A DNA stretch of 33,638 nt, taken from the NCBI GenBank assembly GCA_003523085.1, contig DPHD01000015.1:481-34118 (forward strand). Direction: 5' to 3'. Of the stretch, positions 7,740 to 15,707 are shown piece after piece. The notes beneath the pieces are model-generated. The model ran no database searches, was not told where the DNA came from, and saw only the letters and a program-made list of their open reading frames with translations. Numbering within the stretch: position 1 is the stretch's first letter; each line of letters begins with the position of its first letter. The translations under genes were made by a program, and so were the position numbers. The DNA is from Oceanospirillaceae bacterium (GTDB lineage: Bacteria; Pseudomonadota; Gammaproteobacteria; Pseudomonadales; Balneatricaceae).

Positions 7740-8945
7740 TTATTGTGTGTTTGCGCCATCGGCAATCCAACGACCTAACTGGTCACGTTCGTCTTGAGTC
7801 ATGCCCGTACTATTGCCTAACGGCATAATGCGACTGGCTACCGACTGTAAATAAATACGATCTTTATAACGTTTAATCTCGTCGATGGAATCGAACATTA
7901 ACCCTGCAGGCGCTGCAGAAAACGCCGCATGGGAGGGCGTAGCCGAGTGACAGGTCGCACAATGGGTGGCCACAATGTCATGGGCTTGTTGCGCGGTTAC
8001 AGGCGCCTCAACTTCGGCTTTTGGACTAGCCTTGACGGTGCTCGACCCCGGAGCTTGTGGCACGGTGACATAGGCCATTACCAATAAAGCTAGCACGGCG
8101 GCGGGCAAGGCCCACAAAAACTGCTGACTATTGTGACGGGTGTTAAAATAATGACGTACAGCCACACTTACAAGCGACAAACCGAGTAAGATCGCCCAGC
8201 TCCACTCATGCCCGTAAGTGCTTGGGAAATGGCTACTCACCATGATAAAGATCACCGGTAAGGTAAGGTAATTGTTGTGCCTCGAACGTAACAAACCATT
8301 TTTAGGTAAGGCTGGATCCGGCGCTGTGCCTGCCTCTATGGCGCCTACTAAGCTTCTCTGAGCAGGCATGATGATAAAGAATACGTTGCCCACCATCATG
8401 GTACCGATCACGGCTCCTACATGTAGGTATGCGGCCCGCCCCGTCATAAACTGGCTAAATCCCCATGCCACTAATACCAAGAACACCATTAAGGCAACAC
8501 CTAGCAGCAATGGTTGATGACGTAACGCACTCTTACACAAGAGGTCGTACACGTACCAACCAATGAGCAAACTACCCAAACCAATGGCCACACCCGCAGC
8601 TGGTGACACTGGCGAACCGGGTAAAATCAAATAGGTTGCGGCGTTCAAGTAATACACCACACTAAGTAAAAGCACACCAGAAATCCACGAACTGTAGGCC
8701 TCCCACTTAAACCAGTGTAAATGTTTTGGCATAGTGGCTGGCGCTAACTTGTACTTCTGCAGGTGATAAATACCACCGCCATGAATCGCCCACAACTCCC
8801 CTGCCAAATGTTGATTTTTTACTTGGCGATCCAGATTATTTTCTAACCATACAAAATAGAAGGAGGCACCGATCCAGGCGATACCAACGATGACATGCAC
8901 CCAGCGGATGACTAAGTTCAACCATTCTAATAAATGAGCTTCCAT
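7740..8945 (-). CDS. puuD: Urate hydroxylase PuuD, membrane enzyme with cytochrome c domain
   Basis: This 401-residue integral membrane urate oxidase converts urate to 5-hydroxyisourate and passes electrons to the respiratory chain rather than making peroxide. The N-terminal DUF989 part (about 1-290) has some eight hydrophobic helices, starting MEAHLLEWLNLVIRWVHVIV and WIGASFYFVWLENN. A C-terminal cytochrome c domain carries the haem motif CATCH at 329-333 and a likely distal Met in RIMPLGN. The domain order matches PuuD. It is followed 30 bases later by uraH, the next enzyme of the pathway. Confidence 0.95.
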   Translation of the reverse strand: MEAHLLEWLNLVIRWVHVIVGIAWIGASFYFVWLENNLDRQVKNQHLAGELWAIHGGGIYHLQKYKLAPATMPKHLHWFKWEAYSSWISGVLLLSVVYYLNAATYLILPGSPVSPAAGVAIGLGSLLIGWYVYDLLCKSALRHQPLLLGVALMVFLVLVAWGFSQFMTGRAAYLHVGAVIGTMMVGNVFFIIMPAQRSLVGAIEAGTAPDPALPKNGLLRSRHNNYLTLPVIFIMVSSHFPSTYGHEWSWAILLGLSLVSVAVRHYFNTRHNSQQFLWALPAAVLALLVMAYVTVPQAPGSSTVKASPKAEVEAPVTAQQAHDIVATHCATCHSATPSHAAFSAAPAGLMFDSIDEIKRYKDRIYLQSVASRIMPLGNSTGMTQDERDQLGRWIADGANTQ

Positions 8946-8959
8946 AATTATTCTCTTTG

Positions 8960-9493
8960 CTAACTAAAGCTGGTTAAATTATTAATGAGGTCAGCCACGT
9001 CTAACTGCGCACATTGGCCTGCACTAAACATCACTTCATTGAGATTATTGCCGTCTCCAGCGCGATCAACCACCAAAAAGTCTTGTTGTGGCGCTAATAT
9101 CAGCAACGGATGATGCCATACACCAATGCCGTAGTTCACACCCTGCTTGCCGTTAGTCACAAAGGCCTTTAGATCGGCCAGTTGAGGCTCCGGTCCAGCC
9201 TTAGCAACTACCACCAAAAATGGCGTATCGCTCAAGGGCATAAAAGCTTGGCTCCCTAAGGGGTGGCGTTCCATCATATTAATAGCAATAGGCGTAGGCC
9301 TGTTTTTGCTACTGAATATGCTGATAATGGCTTCGTCTTGAGGCTGATCAGTGCTCACTGTTGCTAGCTTGTGGTGGCGCCAGGTAAACCCTTGGTTAAT
9401 GCCAAACCCATCACCGGCGTGGGCTTCGATAACATCGCCAAAATCTGCAAAGGCCTGGGCGGTTAAGGTTTCTATAACAAGTGACTGAGTCAT
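8960..9493 (-). CDS. allA: Ureidoglycolate lyase
   Basis: This 177-residue cupin-fold enzyme splits ureidoglycolate into glyoxylate and urea, the last step of the local pathway. Features typical of AllA are LTAQAFADFGDVIEA near the N-terminus, the RHHKLA stretch, FSSKNRPTPIAINMMERHPLGSQAFMPL (about 60-87) and GVNYGIGVWHHPLLIL (about 118-133). The ATG overlaps the stop of alc as TAATG, so translation is coupled. No ureidoglycolate dehydrogenase or urease is seen in the window. Confidence 0.94.
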   Translation of the reverse strand: MTQSLVIETLTAQAFADFGDVIEAHAGDGFGINQGFTWRHHKLATVSTDQPQDEAIISIFSSKNRPTPIAINMMERHPLGSQAFMPLSDTPFLVVVAKAGPEPQLADLKAFVTNGKQGVNYGIGVWHHPLLILAPQQDFLVVDRAGDGNNLNEVMFSAGQCAQLDVADLINNLTSFS

Positions 9494-10527
9494 TAGGATG
9501 TTTTACCTTGGTCCACAACCTGACCTGAGAGCCGCCCCTTAATACGTAAACGTGACACACCACCATCGGGAAATATGTTTAACCGCACATGAGTCACAGG
9601 CCCAAGGTCAAGCACTTCATTGGTGTAGCCGTGGATATGATCCTGGCTTAACTTTTGCGACGGTAACAATTCTGACCAGTACAAACTTTGGGCAGCCATT
9701 TGTTCATCACTGCCGCCTTCTACAAAGGCCGCTTGAATAGAACATGAGTCAGGGAAATTGCCTTTAAAGTGAGCCGTATCCACTTCAATTTCACTCACGG
9801 TACCGGCATGGCCCAAAGCGACAATCACCCAGTCAAAACCAGGAATACGACGGCGGGCCGTTTCCCAGCCATCACCCATATTGATGCCACGGCCCGGGGC
9901 TAAAATATTGTCCATGGTGCCAAAGTGCTCGTCACTACATAACAACGCACGACCGCCGTTGCCCATGGCGGCAAGGTCTACCAGGTCATTGGCCTGCCCA
10001 GCCCAATCTTTAACTACTTCGCCATAGATACGTAAGCGCGCAACGCCACCGTCTGGGTACATATGAAAACGCACGTGGGTGAATACTTCGTTGCAGTTGA
10101 TGGCCTGAATGTGGTGGCTATCGCCTTGTAGATTTAACGCCGCCTGTACTTCATGCCACTGGGTTGCGTCTGTTGGGTCACCTTCGGCTATAAAACATGC
10201 CTCTAGTGACACACTCGGGGCATAGTTGCCGGTAAAAAAGCTGGTATCAATATTAAGACCGCGAATACGGCCGGGCAAACCTAAACGTACGGTACAATGG
10301 TCATGGCCTTGCTGACGTTTACGGCGCGATTCCCAGCCGTCCATCCACTTGCCATTGTCGTCATACACGCCTTCTTTCCACACCGGATCATGGTTTTGCA
10401 ACATGCGGTTCATGTCAGCAAAAAAGTCGTCTGTGCAGTGAATGGCTTTAGCCCCTATACGCGCGTCGGCCAAGTTGGTCATACGCGCATAGGGGTTATG
10501 TGGGCGTTGTTCTGTGGTTTGGGTCAT
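9493..10527 (-). CDS. alc: Allantoicase
   Basis: This 344-residue protein hydrolyses allantoate to ureidoglycolate and urea. It has the two internally similar halves of the allantoicase family: WESRRKRQQGHDHCTVRLGLPG with GLNIDTSFFTGNYAPSVSLEA in the first half, and WETARRRIPGFDWVIVALG with EVDTAHFKGNFPDSCSIQAA in the second. Each half ends in an HVRFHMYPDGGVARLRIYG-like strand set. The length agrees with the family. It lies 21 bases after uraD and overlaps allA by one base. Confidence 0.96.
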   Translation of the reverse strand: MTQTTEQRPHNPYARMTNLADARIGAKAIHCTDDFFADMNRMLQNHDPVWKEGVYDDNGKWMDGWESRRKRQQGHDHCTVRLGLPGRIRGLNIDTSFFTGNYAPSVSLEACFIAEGDPTDATQWHEVQAALNLQGDSHHIQAINCNEVFTHVRFHMYPDGGVARLRIYGEVVKDWAGQANDLVDLAAMGNGGRALLCSDEHFGTMDNILAPGRGINMGDGWETARRRIPGFDWVIVALGHAGTVSEIEVDTAHFKGNFPDSCSIQAAFVEGGSDEQMAAQSLYWSELLPSQKLSQDHIHGYTNEVLDLGPVTHVRLNIFPDGGVSRLRIKGRLSGQVVDQGKTS

Positions 10528-10548
10528 AAAAATTCCTAAATAAAACGA

Positions 10549-11064
10549 TTACATATCGGCCATACGGAAGCTGGCGATTTTGTTAATTTCGGTAAGGGCT
10601 TGGGCAAACTCAGCTTCAGCAGTGTTATCAATACGGTTTTCAAAAGCGGCTAATATTTGATGCCGATCGCTGCCCTTCACGGCTTTAATAAATGGGAAAC
10701 CAAACTTGGTTTTATACGCCTCATTCAATTGGGTAAACCGAGCAAACTCAGAGGCAGTACATTCACTAATGCCAGCGCCTGCCTGCTCAGAGGTAGAGGC
10801 CGCAGTAAGTTCACCACGTATAGCGGCTTTACCGGCTAAGTCAGGGTGGGCACAAATGAGGGCTAGCTGCCGTTCTTTGTGGGCGCCTAACATCACAGTT
10901 TGAAATGCTATCAGAAGCCCAGCAGACTGATCTAAGTCTTCGCTCATACCGCCATCAAACACCCCTTCGGCCACCCAAGGTGAGTGTTCGTATAGGTCTT
11001 TAAAGTGTTCAACAAAGGCATTACGTGACATTTGGCTTGGTATACAGCTCGATAACTCTGCCAT
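10549..11064 (-). CDS. uraD: OHCU decarboxylase
   Basis: This 171-residue protein makes S-allantoin from OHCU, the product of UraH. Family motifs are HPDLAGKAA (catalytic His), TSEQAGAGI and LNEAYKTKFGFPFIKAVKG, then R near the QILAAFENRI helix. The ATG at 11064 was chosen because GGAGGT lies 7 bases upstream and overlaps the end of puuE; upstream in-frame starts lack such a site. The puuE stop and this start are separated by one base. Confidence 0.94.
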   Translation of the reverse strand: MAELSSCIPSQMSRNAFVEHFKDLYEHSPWVAEGVFDGGMSEDLDQSAGLLIAFQTVMLGAHKERQLALICAHPDLAGKAAIRGELTAASTSEQAGAGISECTASEFARFTQLNEAYKTKFGFPFIKAVKGSDRHQILAAFENRIDNTAEAEFAQALTEINKIASFRMADM

Positions 11065-11065
11065 G

Positions 11066-11989
11066 TCATGCACCTCCATAAGGATGGTGCTGCTGCCAAT
11101 GTCGAGCAATATCTATGCGGCGAGCACACCAGACATCATCAAACTGGTCAACATATTCCAAGAAACGCGCAATACCTTTAAGCCTAGCTGGGCGGCCCAG
11201 CAAACGGCAATGCATTCCAATAGACAACATTTTAGGAGACATAGCCCCTTCTTCGTAAAGCACATCAAAGGCGTCTTTTAAGTATTGAAAGAACTGTTCG
11301 CTAGTATGAAACCCTTGGGGCGTAGCAAAACGCATGTCGTTGGTGTCCAAGGTATAGGGAATCACCAGGTGGGGCTCGCCCTTGCCACTTGAACCACGGC
11401 TCCAAAATGGCAGGTCGTCGCTATAGTCGTCTGAGTCGTAAACAAAGCCACCCTCTTGCATCACTAAATCCCGGGTATTGGGGCTATTACGGCCTGTGTA
11501 CCATCCTAATGGCCGTTCGCCAGTGACTTGAGTTAAGATCTCAATCGCCTCAAGCATGTGCTCACGCTCAAGCTCTGGATCCATGTATTGATAGTCAATC
11601 CAACGTAAACCGTGGCTACAGATTTCGTGGCCACGTGCGTGCATTGTTTGCACCACTTGTGGATGACGTTGAGCCGCCATGGCTACAGCAAAGATGGTGA
11701 GCGGAATATCGTGTTTTTTGAACAGATCCAGAATACGCCAAACACCTGCGCGGCTGCCGTATTCGTAAATGGATTCCATGCTTGGATGGCGCACATCCTG
11801 ATAAGGTTGCACACCAATAATTTCAGATAAAAAGGCTTCAGACTCACTGTCGCCGTGTAACACACAACGCTCGCCGCCTTCTTCGTAATTAAGCACAAAA
11901 GACAAGGCTATACGGGCTTTGTTGGGCCATTCTACTTTAGGAGGCTGGCCATTATAGCCTATCAAATCTCTAGGATATGTTTCGGTCAT
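11066..11989 (-). CDS. puuE: Allantoinase PuuE (polysaccharide-deacetylase fold)
   Basis: This 307-residue protein opens allantoin to allantoate. It belongs to the metal-independent PuuE type with a NodB-like fold, not to the amidohydrolase-type AllB. Motifs are RDLIGYNGQPPKVEWPNKARIALSFVLNYEEGGE near the N-terminus, EYGSRAGVWRIL, GHEICSHGLRW, GWYTGRNSPNTRDL and DSDDYSDDLPFW. The ATG at 11989 (MTETYPRDL) has AAAAGG upstream; an earlier in-frame ATG would add 44 unrelated hydrophobic residues encoded across the operator. First gene of the seven-gene ureide operon. Confidence 0.95.
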   Translation of the reverse strand: MTETYPRDLIGYNGQPPKVEWPNKARIALSFVLNYEEGGERCVLHGDSESEAFLSEIIGVQPYQDVRHPSMESIYEYGSRAGVWRILDLFKKHDIPLTIFAVAMAAQRHPQVVQTMHARGHEICSHGLRWIDYQYMDPELEREHMLEAIEILTQVTGERPLGWYTGRNSPNTRDLVMQEGGFVYDSDDYSDDLPFWSRGSSGKGEPHLVIPYTLDTNDMRFATPQGFHTSEQFFQYLKDAFDVLYEEGAMSPKMLSIGMHCRLLGRPARLKGIARFLEYVDQFDDVWCARRIDIARHWQQHHPYGGA

Positions 11990-12013
11990 GGTACCTTTTC
12001 TACATTGTACATA

Positions 12014-12029
12014 ATATTGTATACAATAT
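12014..12029. promoter_or_regulatory. Perfect 16-bp palindrome, likely GntR operator of the ureide operon
   Basis: ATATTGTATACAATAT is a perfect palindrome 25 bases upstream of the puuE start. TTGTATACAA cores are typical of FCD-type GntR operators. It lies in the region where the operon's -10 should be, next to a related ATTGTACA (12004-12011), so binding could block transcription. Confidence 0.7.
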
Positions 12030-12090
12030 AATTGAATCCAAGGCAGAATACCACCAATACTGCACTGGACAACAAAACCCGCCACCATAC

Positions 12091-12099
12091 TGATATAAT
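12091..12099 (+). promoter_or_regulatory. Extended -10 promoter of the rhlE-like gene
   Basis: TGATATAAT (TGn plus consensus TATAAT at 12094-12099) lies 38 bases before the helicase start. No good -35 is seen at normal spacing, as often with extended -10 promoters. It is divergent from the puuE promoter. Confidence 0.55.
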
Positions 12100-12137
12100 G
12101 CGGTACATATTCTTTACCCACAATTGCCCGAGCAACT

Positions 12138-13442
12138 ATGTCATTTTCAAACCTTGGATTATGCCAACCCCTTCTACAAGCAATCGAAGGTTTGGGCTAT
12201 TCGTCCCCTACGCCTATTCAACAACAAGCCATACCCGCAGTTATTGCCGGTAAAGACCTGATTGCCACCGCTCAAACGGGCACCGGTAAAACCGCGGCTT
12301 TTGTACTGCCTATATTAGAAATGTTTAACCAGGACCGCAGACTACGTGGCAAACGTATACGCGCCCTTATCCTTACCCCCACACGGGAACTAGCGGTACA
12401 GATTGCTGCCAATGTTGCAGCCTATGGTAAACACCTAAAGCTAAGCTCTATGGCGGTGTATGGTGGTGTTGATACCGAAGCGCAAAAACAACGTTTAGTC
12501 GAAGGTATCGACATTTTGGTAGCCACACCGGGCCGACTATTAGACTTAGCCCACCAGCGGGCATTACATTTTGACGAACTAGAAGTGCTGGTATTAGACG
12601 AAGCCGATAGAATAGTCGACATGGGTTTTGGCAATGAAGTAAACAAGATCATTGATCGCCTGCCCCAAAATCGTCAAAACCTGTTATTTTCTGCCACCAT
12701 GAGCGACGAAGTGCGCAACCTTGCCGATGGTTTTTCAGACAGTGACATGAGCCAACCGGCTGTTGAAATTAGCGTCTCACCAAAAACCACTACCGCGCCT
12801 AATATAGACCAGTGGCTAATCACCGTAGATAAAGACAGAAAATCTGCCCTATTAAGCCACCTCATCAACGATCAACAATGGGACCAGGCGCTCATTTTTA
12901 TCGAGAAAAAACACGGCGCGGCCAAGTTGGTAGATCAACTGGCAAAACGCGATATCACAGCAGACGCCATTCATGGTGACAAAAGCCAAGCCAGCCGAGA
13001 AAAGATTTTGGCTGACTTTAAATCTGGCAAACTCAAATACCTAGTCGCCACTGGTGTTGCCGCCCGCGGCATAGATATTGGCGAACTTAGCCGCGTGGTT
13101 AATTACGACTTACCATTCAAGCCAGAAGAATACATCCACCGCATTGGCCGCACGGGCCGTGCAGGCGCCGCCGGCGAAGCTATCTCGTTTGTGGCATGGG
13201 GCGACTTTAAAAATCTATGCGCCATAGAAAGTCGCTTAAACCACATTATCAAGCGTAAAGAAATTGATGGTTTTCCAGTGCGTAAAATAGTGCCGGTTTC
13301 AATTTTGAATTACGTACGTAAGAGTAAACCACCGCAGCCCAAAACCACGCACCGGACTAAAAGCAAACCCACAAACCATGCACCAGACAGAAGTGCTAAC
13401 AATGGGCCAGCAACGCGACAGAACAAACACATTTGGGGTTAG
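12138..13442 (+). CDS. rhlE: DEAD-box ATP-dependent RNA helicase, RhlE type
   Basis: This 434-residue RNA helicase has all core motifs: F-plus-Q-motif SFSNLG...TPIQQQAIP, Walker A AQTGTGKT (45-52), PTREL, GG, TPGRLLDL, DEAD within VLDEADRIVDMGF, SAT, then IHGDKSQ, ATGVAARGIDI and HRIGRTGRAG in domain 2. After about residue 375 a basic, Lys/Pro/Asn-rich tail begins, as in RhlE proteins. The tail is a likely RNA-binding extension acting in ribosome assembly or RNA decay. The motif V/VI region is intact. It diverges from puuE, and its end lies next to the cassette array. Confidence 0.9.
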   Translation: MSFSNLGLCQPLLQAIEGLGYSSPTPIQQQAIPAVIAGKDLIATAQTGTGKTAAFVLPILEMFNQDRRLRGKRIRALILTPTRELAVQIAANVAAYGKHLKLSSMAVYGGVDTEAQKQRLVEGIDILVATPGRLLDLAHQRALHFDELEVLVLDEADRIVDMGFGNEVNKIIDRLPQNRQNLLFSATMSDEVRNLADGFSDSDMSQPAVEISVSPKTTTAPNIDQWLITVDKDRKSALLSHLINDQQWDQALIFIEKKHGAAKLVDQLAKRDITADAIHGDKSQASREKILADFKSGKLKYLVATGVAARGIDIGELSRVVNYDLPFKPEEYIHRIGRTGRAGAAGEAISFVAWGDFKNLCAIESRLNHIIKRKEIDGFPVRKIVPVSILNYVRKSKPPQPKTTHRTKSKPTNHAPDRSANNGPATRQNKHIWG

Positions 13443-13461
13443 TGAGATACGAACCCAGTTT

Positions 13462-13524
13462 CCTAGACACCCGCATCAGCGACGTGGCAGTAAACCGCAG
13501 TCCGACTGCATGCGCTTGTTATGT
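13462..13524 (-). other. Degenerate attC-like site after the methyltransferase
   Basis: Read on the minus strand, the methyltransferase stop lies inside ACATAAC (R''-like), followed by AAG and then the arm CGCATGCAG. That arm can pair with CTGATGCG near 13470 if one G is left extrahelical, a typical attC trait. The expected closing GTTA is degenerate (GGTGTCTAGG). This looks like the decayed outer end of the cassette array. Confidence 0.45.
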
Positions 13525-14166
13525 TGTGTGTGATTTCTTTGCTGCAACAAAATAGCTAGATGCGCCTTTGAATATCTCTTCGGAGTCAATGATCTCAAAT
13601 TCTCCTTTTGCTAATAAATCGTCTATGTCACTACTTTTTATTCTTCTAATGGGAATGGGAATTACTCCAAACTTACACAATAGCCGAACTAGCTGAATCT
13701 GAAGGTTCACTAAAAATGACATTTTTTGTCCTAAGCAAGGCGTTATTGAAATAAATAGGCCGTCGGGCTTTAACAAGTCATTTATTCGATGCGTAACAGC
13801 TTGTGGATTGGGTACTGTATGCAACATATTGAAAGCGAGAATCACATCAAACGATTCATTTTGAAATTTTTCTTCAAAAATATCCGCCTTCTCGAAACTT
13901 AAATTTGCAGCACTATTAACAGCCGATTTCTCTTTTGCTATCCGAATCATCTCAGATGAGATATCTATACCATGTATCTCTTTTACCTGACCGGCAAGCA
14001 CACAGGAAGCGGTGCCGGTTCCGCACCCATAGTCCAAAACAATATGACTACCTTTAAGGTGTTTTGTGGTGTTTTCCCTAGCCTTTTTATGGATGTATTC
14101 AAAACGCCCCTCTGTCTTGTCATAGTTTTTTGAAGCTTTATCCCAAAATTGTTCAGATTTATTCAA
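13519..14166 (-). CDS. Class I SAM-dependent methyltransferase (cassette gene)
   Basis: This 215-residue UbiE-like methyltransferase has motif I VLDYGCGTGTAS (about 43-54), post-I IHGIDISSEMI, motif II FDVILAFNMLHTV and motif III LKPDGLFISITP. The substrate cannot be told. The start is a TTG at 14166 with GGAG 9 bases upstream; no in-frame ATG gives a full N-terminus, so an unusual start is likely. The base composition is visibly more AT-rich than the flanking helicase and purine genes. It lies between two attC-like sites, which suggests a single-gene integron cassette read in the same direction as LysE and GFA. Confidence 0.85.
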   Translation of the reverse strand: MNKSEQFWDKASKNYDKTEGRFEYIHKKARENTTKHLKGSHIVLDYGCGTGTASCVLAGQVKEIHGIDISSEMIRIAKEKSAVNSAANLSFEKADIFEEKFQNESFDVILAFNMLHTVPNPQAVTHRINDLLKPDGLFISITPCLGQKMSFLVNLQIQLVRLLCKFGVIPIPIRRIKSSDIDDLLAKGEFEIIDSEEIFKGASSYFVAAKKSHTT

Positions 14167-14188
14167 TTTTTATAACTCCATGGGAAAA

Positions 14189-14307
14189 ACATAACGCCTT
14201 GCTCGCCGAACATACGGCAGAGCGTTTTTTGCACATAAAATGTAGCGCATCGAAATACGCAAAAATCGCGGCGCAGTGTGTGTGCCGGATACGGCAATTG
14301 GTTAGGC
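14189..14307 (-). other. attC-like recombination site between LysE and methyltransferase cassettes
   Basis: On the minus strand the site opens with GCCTAAC (perfect RYYYAAC) and closes with GGCGTTATGT, 119 bases long. The outer arms are related dyads: TAAC-3 nt-TTGCCG near one end, CGGCGAGCAA-GGC-GTTA at the other. The centre is long and variable. A GCTCGCCG/CGGC(A)GAGC hairpin plus six T's (14201-14231) could also end plus-strand transcripts. Confidence 0.72.
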
Positions 14308-14321
14308 ACTTTAACCCGCGC

Positions 14322-14915
14322 TCAACCAATTTGCGAGTAAAGTAAAAAGCAAGCAGTTGCTACTAGGAGGCTGCCCATAAGTTGATTGAAAACTTTAAGT
14401 CTATCTTCGTTATTTAGAATTACCGCCACTTTGTTACCTAGCAAAGACCAAATAAACAGTGATAAATAACATACTAAAAAATAAACTAATGAAAAAGTTA
14501 AAAACACCTGATTACTATGGAGTTCTGAGAATAATGATGCTCCGGCTACACAAGCAATCCATGCTTTTGGGTTTAACCATTGCAAGAGAAAACCTTGTAT
14601 AAATGTTGGCTTATTTTGATCTTTAATATCTAATTCTGGTTTAGACGAAGCAATTGAATAACCGATATAAGCAATAAAAATTGAACCTGCTATTGCTAAA
14701 TATTTGAGAAAGTATGGATATAGCGCCATTACTTTATAAAAACCTAAACCAATGAAAAGGAGCAACAACGTGAAGCCGATTGTTGCTCCAGAAACGAAAG
14801 CAAACGTTTTACGCACACCATAGCTTGCCCCTGACGACACGATGACCATATTTACTGGTCCTGGGGAAATTGACATTGCTAATGAAAATGAAAACATTGC
14901 GATTAATAAAGACAT
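14322..14915 (-). CDS. LysE/RhtB-family amino acid exporter (cassette gene)
   Basis: This 197-residue membrane protein of the LysE/RhtB family has the N-terminal signature SLAMSISPGPVNMVIVSSGASYG (about 11-33), about six hydrophobic helices, and LQWLNPKAWIACVAGAS (about 115-131) with the family's NPK motif. It probably exports an amino acid or derivative; the substrate is unknown. AAGGAGG lies 6 bases before the ATG. The gene is AT-rich and flanked by attC-like sites, so it fits a mobile cassette. Confidence 0.9.
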   Translation of the reverse strand: MSLLIAMFSFSLAMSISPGPVNMVIVSSGASYGVRKTFAFVSGATIGFTLLLLFIGLGFYKVMALYPYFLKYLAIAGSIFIAYIGYSIASSKPELDIKDQNKPTFIQGFLLQWLNPKAWIACVAGASLFSELHSNQVFLTFSLVYFLVCYLSLFIWSLLGNKVAVILNNEDRLKVFNQLMGSLLVATACFLLYSQIG

Positions 14916-14962
14916 AGCCCTCCTTAATTATATCCACTAAATGATGATTCAATACGATGAGT

Positions 14963-15047
14963 GCCTAACGCCACAAACACCGGCATGGTGAAGTTGGCTT
15001 TTGTGCGTGTTTTTGCACAAAAAGGTGACCGCTTTGACTTGTTAGGA
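14963..15047 (-). other. attC-like recombination site between the TA and LysE cassettes
   Basis: On the minus strand it runs from TCCTAAC to GGCGTTAGGC (perfect GTTRRRY), 85 bases long. TAAC-AAG-TCAAAG at one end answers TTTGTG-GCG-GTTA-like sequence at the other. The apex is a perfect 8-bp hairpin TTTTGTGC / GCACAAAA (14999-15022). Confidence 0.72.
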
Positions 15048-15063
15048 CACCACCAGTAGAATG

Positions 15064-15080
15064 GTACTGATATACAGTAC
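15064..15080 (+). promoter_or_regulatory. Palindromic operator/promoter of the toxin-antitoxin pair
   Basis: GTACTG-ATATA-CAGTAC is a perfect 6-bp-arm palindrome 14 bases before the region of the antitoxin start. YefM/YoeB-type antitoxins autoregulate through palindromes of this kind at their promoter. TATAC in its centre may be part of the -10. Confidence 0.5.
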
Positions 15081-15094
15081 AACTGGTGAATATG

Positions 15095-15367
15095 ATGAAC
15101 TCCATTAGTGTAAACCGCTTTAGGGATAATTTAAAATCTTTCATAGAACAAGTAGCTAACGACCACACCCCAATGAAGGTGACTCGACGGACTGGTGACG
15201 ATTTCATAGTCATAAGTGCCGATGATTATGAAAGGGAACAGGAAACGCTACACATACTACAAAGCAGCTCTTTAATGCTGCAAATTTCAGACTCTCTAGC
15301 AAGCCACTCAAAAGGCGCAGGCTATATAGCAACACAAGAGCAGTTAAATGAGATCACTCGTCTTTGA
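15095..15367 (+). CDS. YefM/Phd-family antitoxin
   Basis: This small protein of about 90 residues has the YefM N-terminal DNA-binding fold: MNSISVNRFRDNLKSFIEQVANDHTPMKVTRRTGDDFIVISADDYERE. A C-terminal toxin-neutralising tail follows. Starts are ambiguous: GTG 15086, ATG 15092 and ATG 15095 are in frame and none has a strong ribosome binding site; the last fits family N-termini best. It overlaps the toxin gene by 20 bases. It probably represses its own operon through the palindrome just upstream and neutralises the YoeB-like toxin. Confidence 0.88.
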   Translation: MNSISVNRFRDNLKSFIEQVANDHTPMKVTRRTGDDFIVISADDYEREQETLHILQSSSLMLQISDSLASHSKGAGYIATQEQLNEITRL

Positions 15368-15620
15368 AGGTAACACTTGGCTTGCCTACGAAGATCTTCG
15401 TGAAAAAGATAAAATCTTACATAAGGCTCTTTGCAAACTATTAAAAGAAATGCTCCGCTCCAGCGACCCTAGCACTGGGCTCGGAAAACCCGAGCCTCTC
15501 AAGCATAACCTTTCTGGACTATGGTCAAAACGCCTGTCTCAAAAAGATCGCGTTATCTATAAATTTAACAATGGACACATTTATATTTTCGCTATCGGTG
15601 GTCACTATGACAAACACTAA
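15348..15620 (+). CDS. yoeB: YoeB/Txe-family mRNA interferase toxin
   Basis: This 90-residue ribosome-dependent RNase of the RelE superfamily shows GKPEPLKHNLSGLWSKRL (46-63) and the C-terminal GGHYDKH. Putative catalytic residues Glu49, Arg68, His86 and Tyr87 have the same spacing as E. coli YoeB Glu46, Arg65, His83 and Tyr84, so the toxin looks active. It begins inside the antitoxin gene. Its stop codon lies within the terminal box of the attC-like site at 15615, so the toxin-antitoxin unit fills a cassette, in opposite orientation to its neighbours. Toxin-antitoxin cassettes are known to stabilise integron arrays. Confidence 0.92.
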   Translation: MRSLVFEGNTWLAYEDLREKDKILHKALCKLLKEMLRSSDPSTGLGKPEPLKHNLSGLWSKRLSQKDRVIYKFNNGHIYIFAIGGHYDKH

Positions 15621-15704
15621 CGCCGCCATAACCGGCAGCCGTGCGCAAAGCGCGCTTTAGGCTGTCCAGCCACGAAGTGGCGACGGTTGATGGCTTTGTT
15701 AAGC
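15615..15704 (-). other. attC-like recombination site between the GFA and TA cassettes
   Basis: On the minus strand it runs from GCTTAAC (perfect RYYYAAC) to GGCGTTAGTG, 90 bases long. The ends TAAC-AAA-GCCATCAACCG and CGGTTATGGC-GGC-GTTA are imperfect inverted copies that differ by a 3-nt spacer and single unpaired bases, as in folded attC sites. A GCGCGCTTT/AAAGCGCGC-like hairpin lies in the middle. Confidence 0.75.
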
Positions 15705-15707
15705 ATT

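Noticed and set aside
11990..12121. N-terminal extension of PuuE by 44 residues
   Set aside because: The extension is hydrophobic, not family-like, and is encoded across the operator palindrome; the ATG at 11989 has a ribosome binding site.
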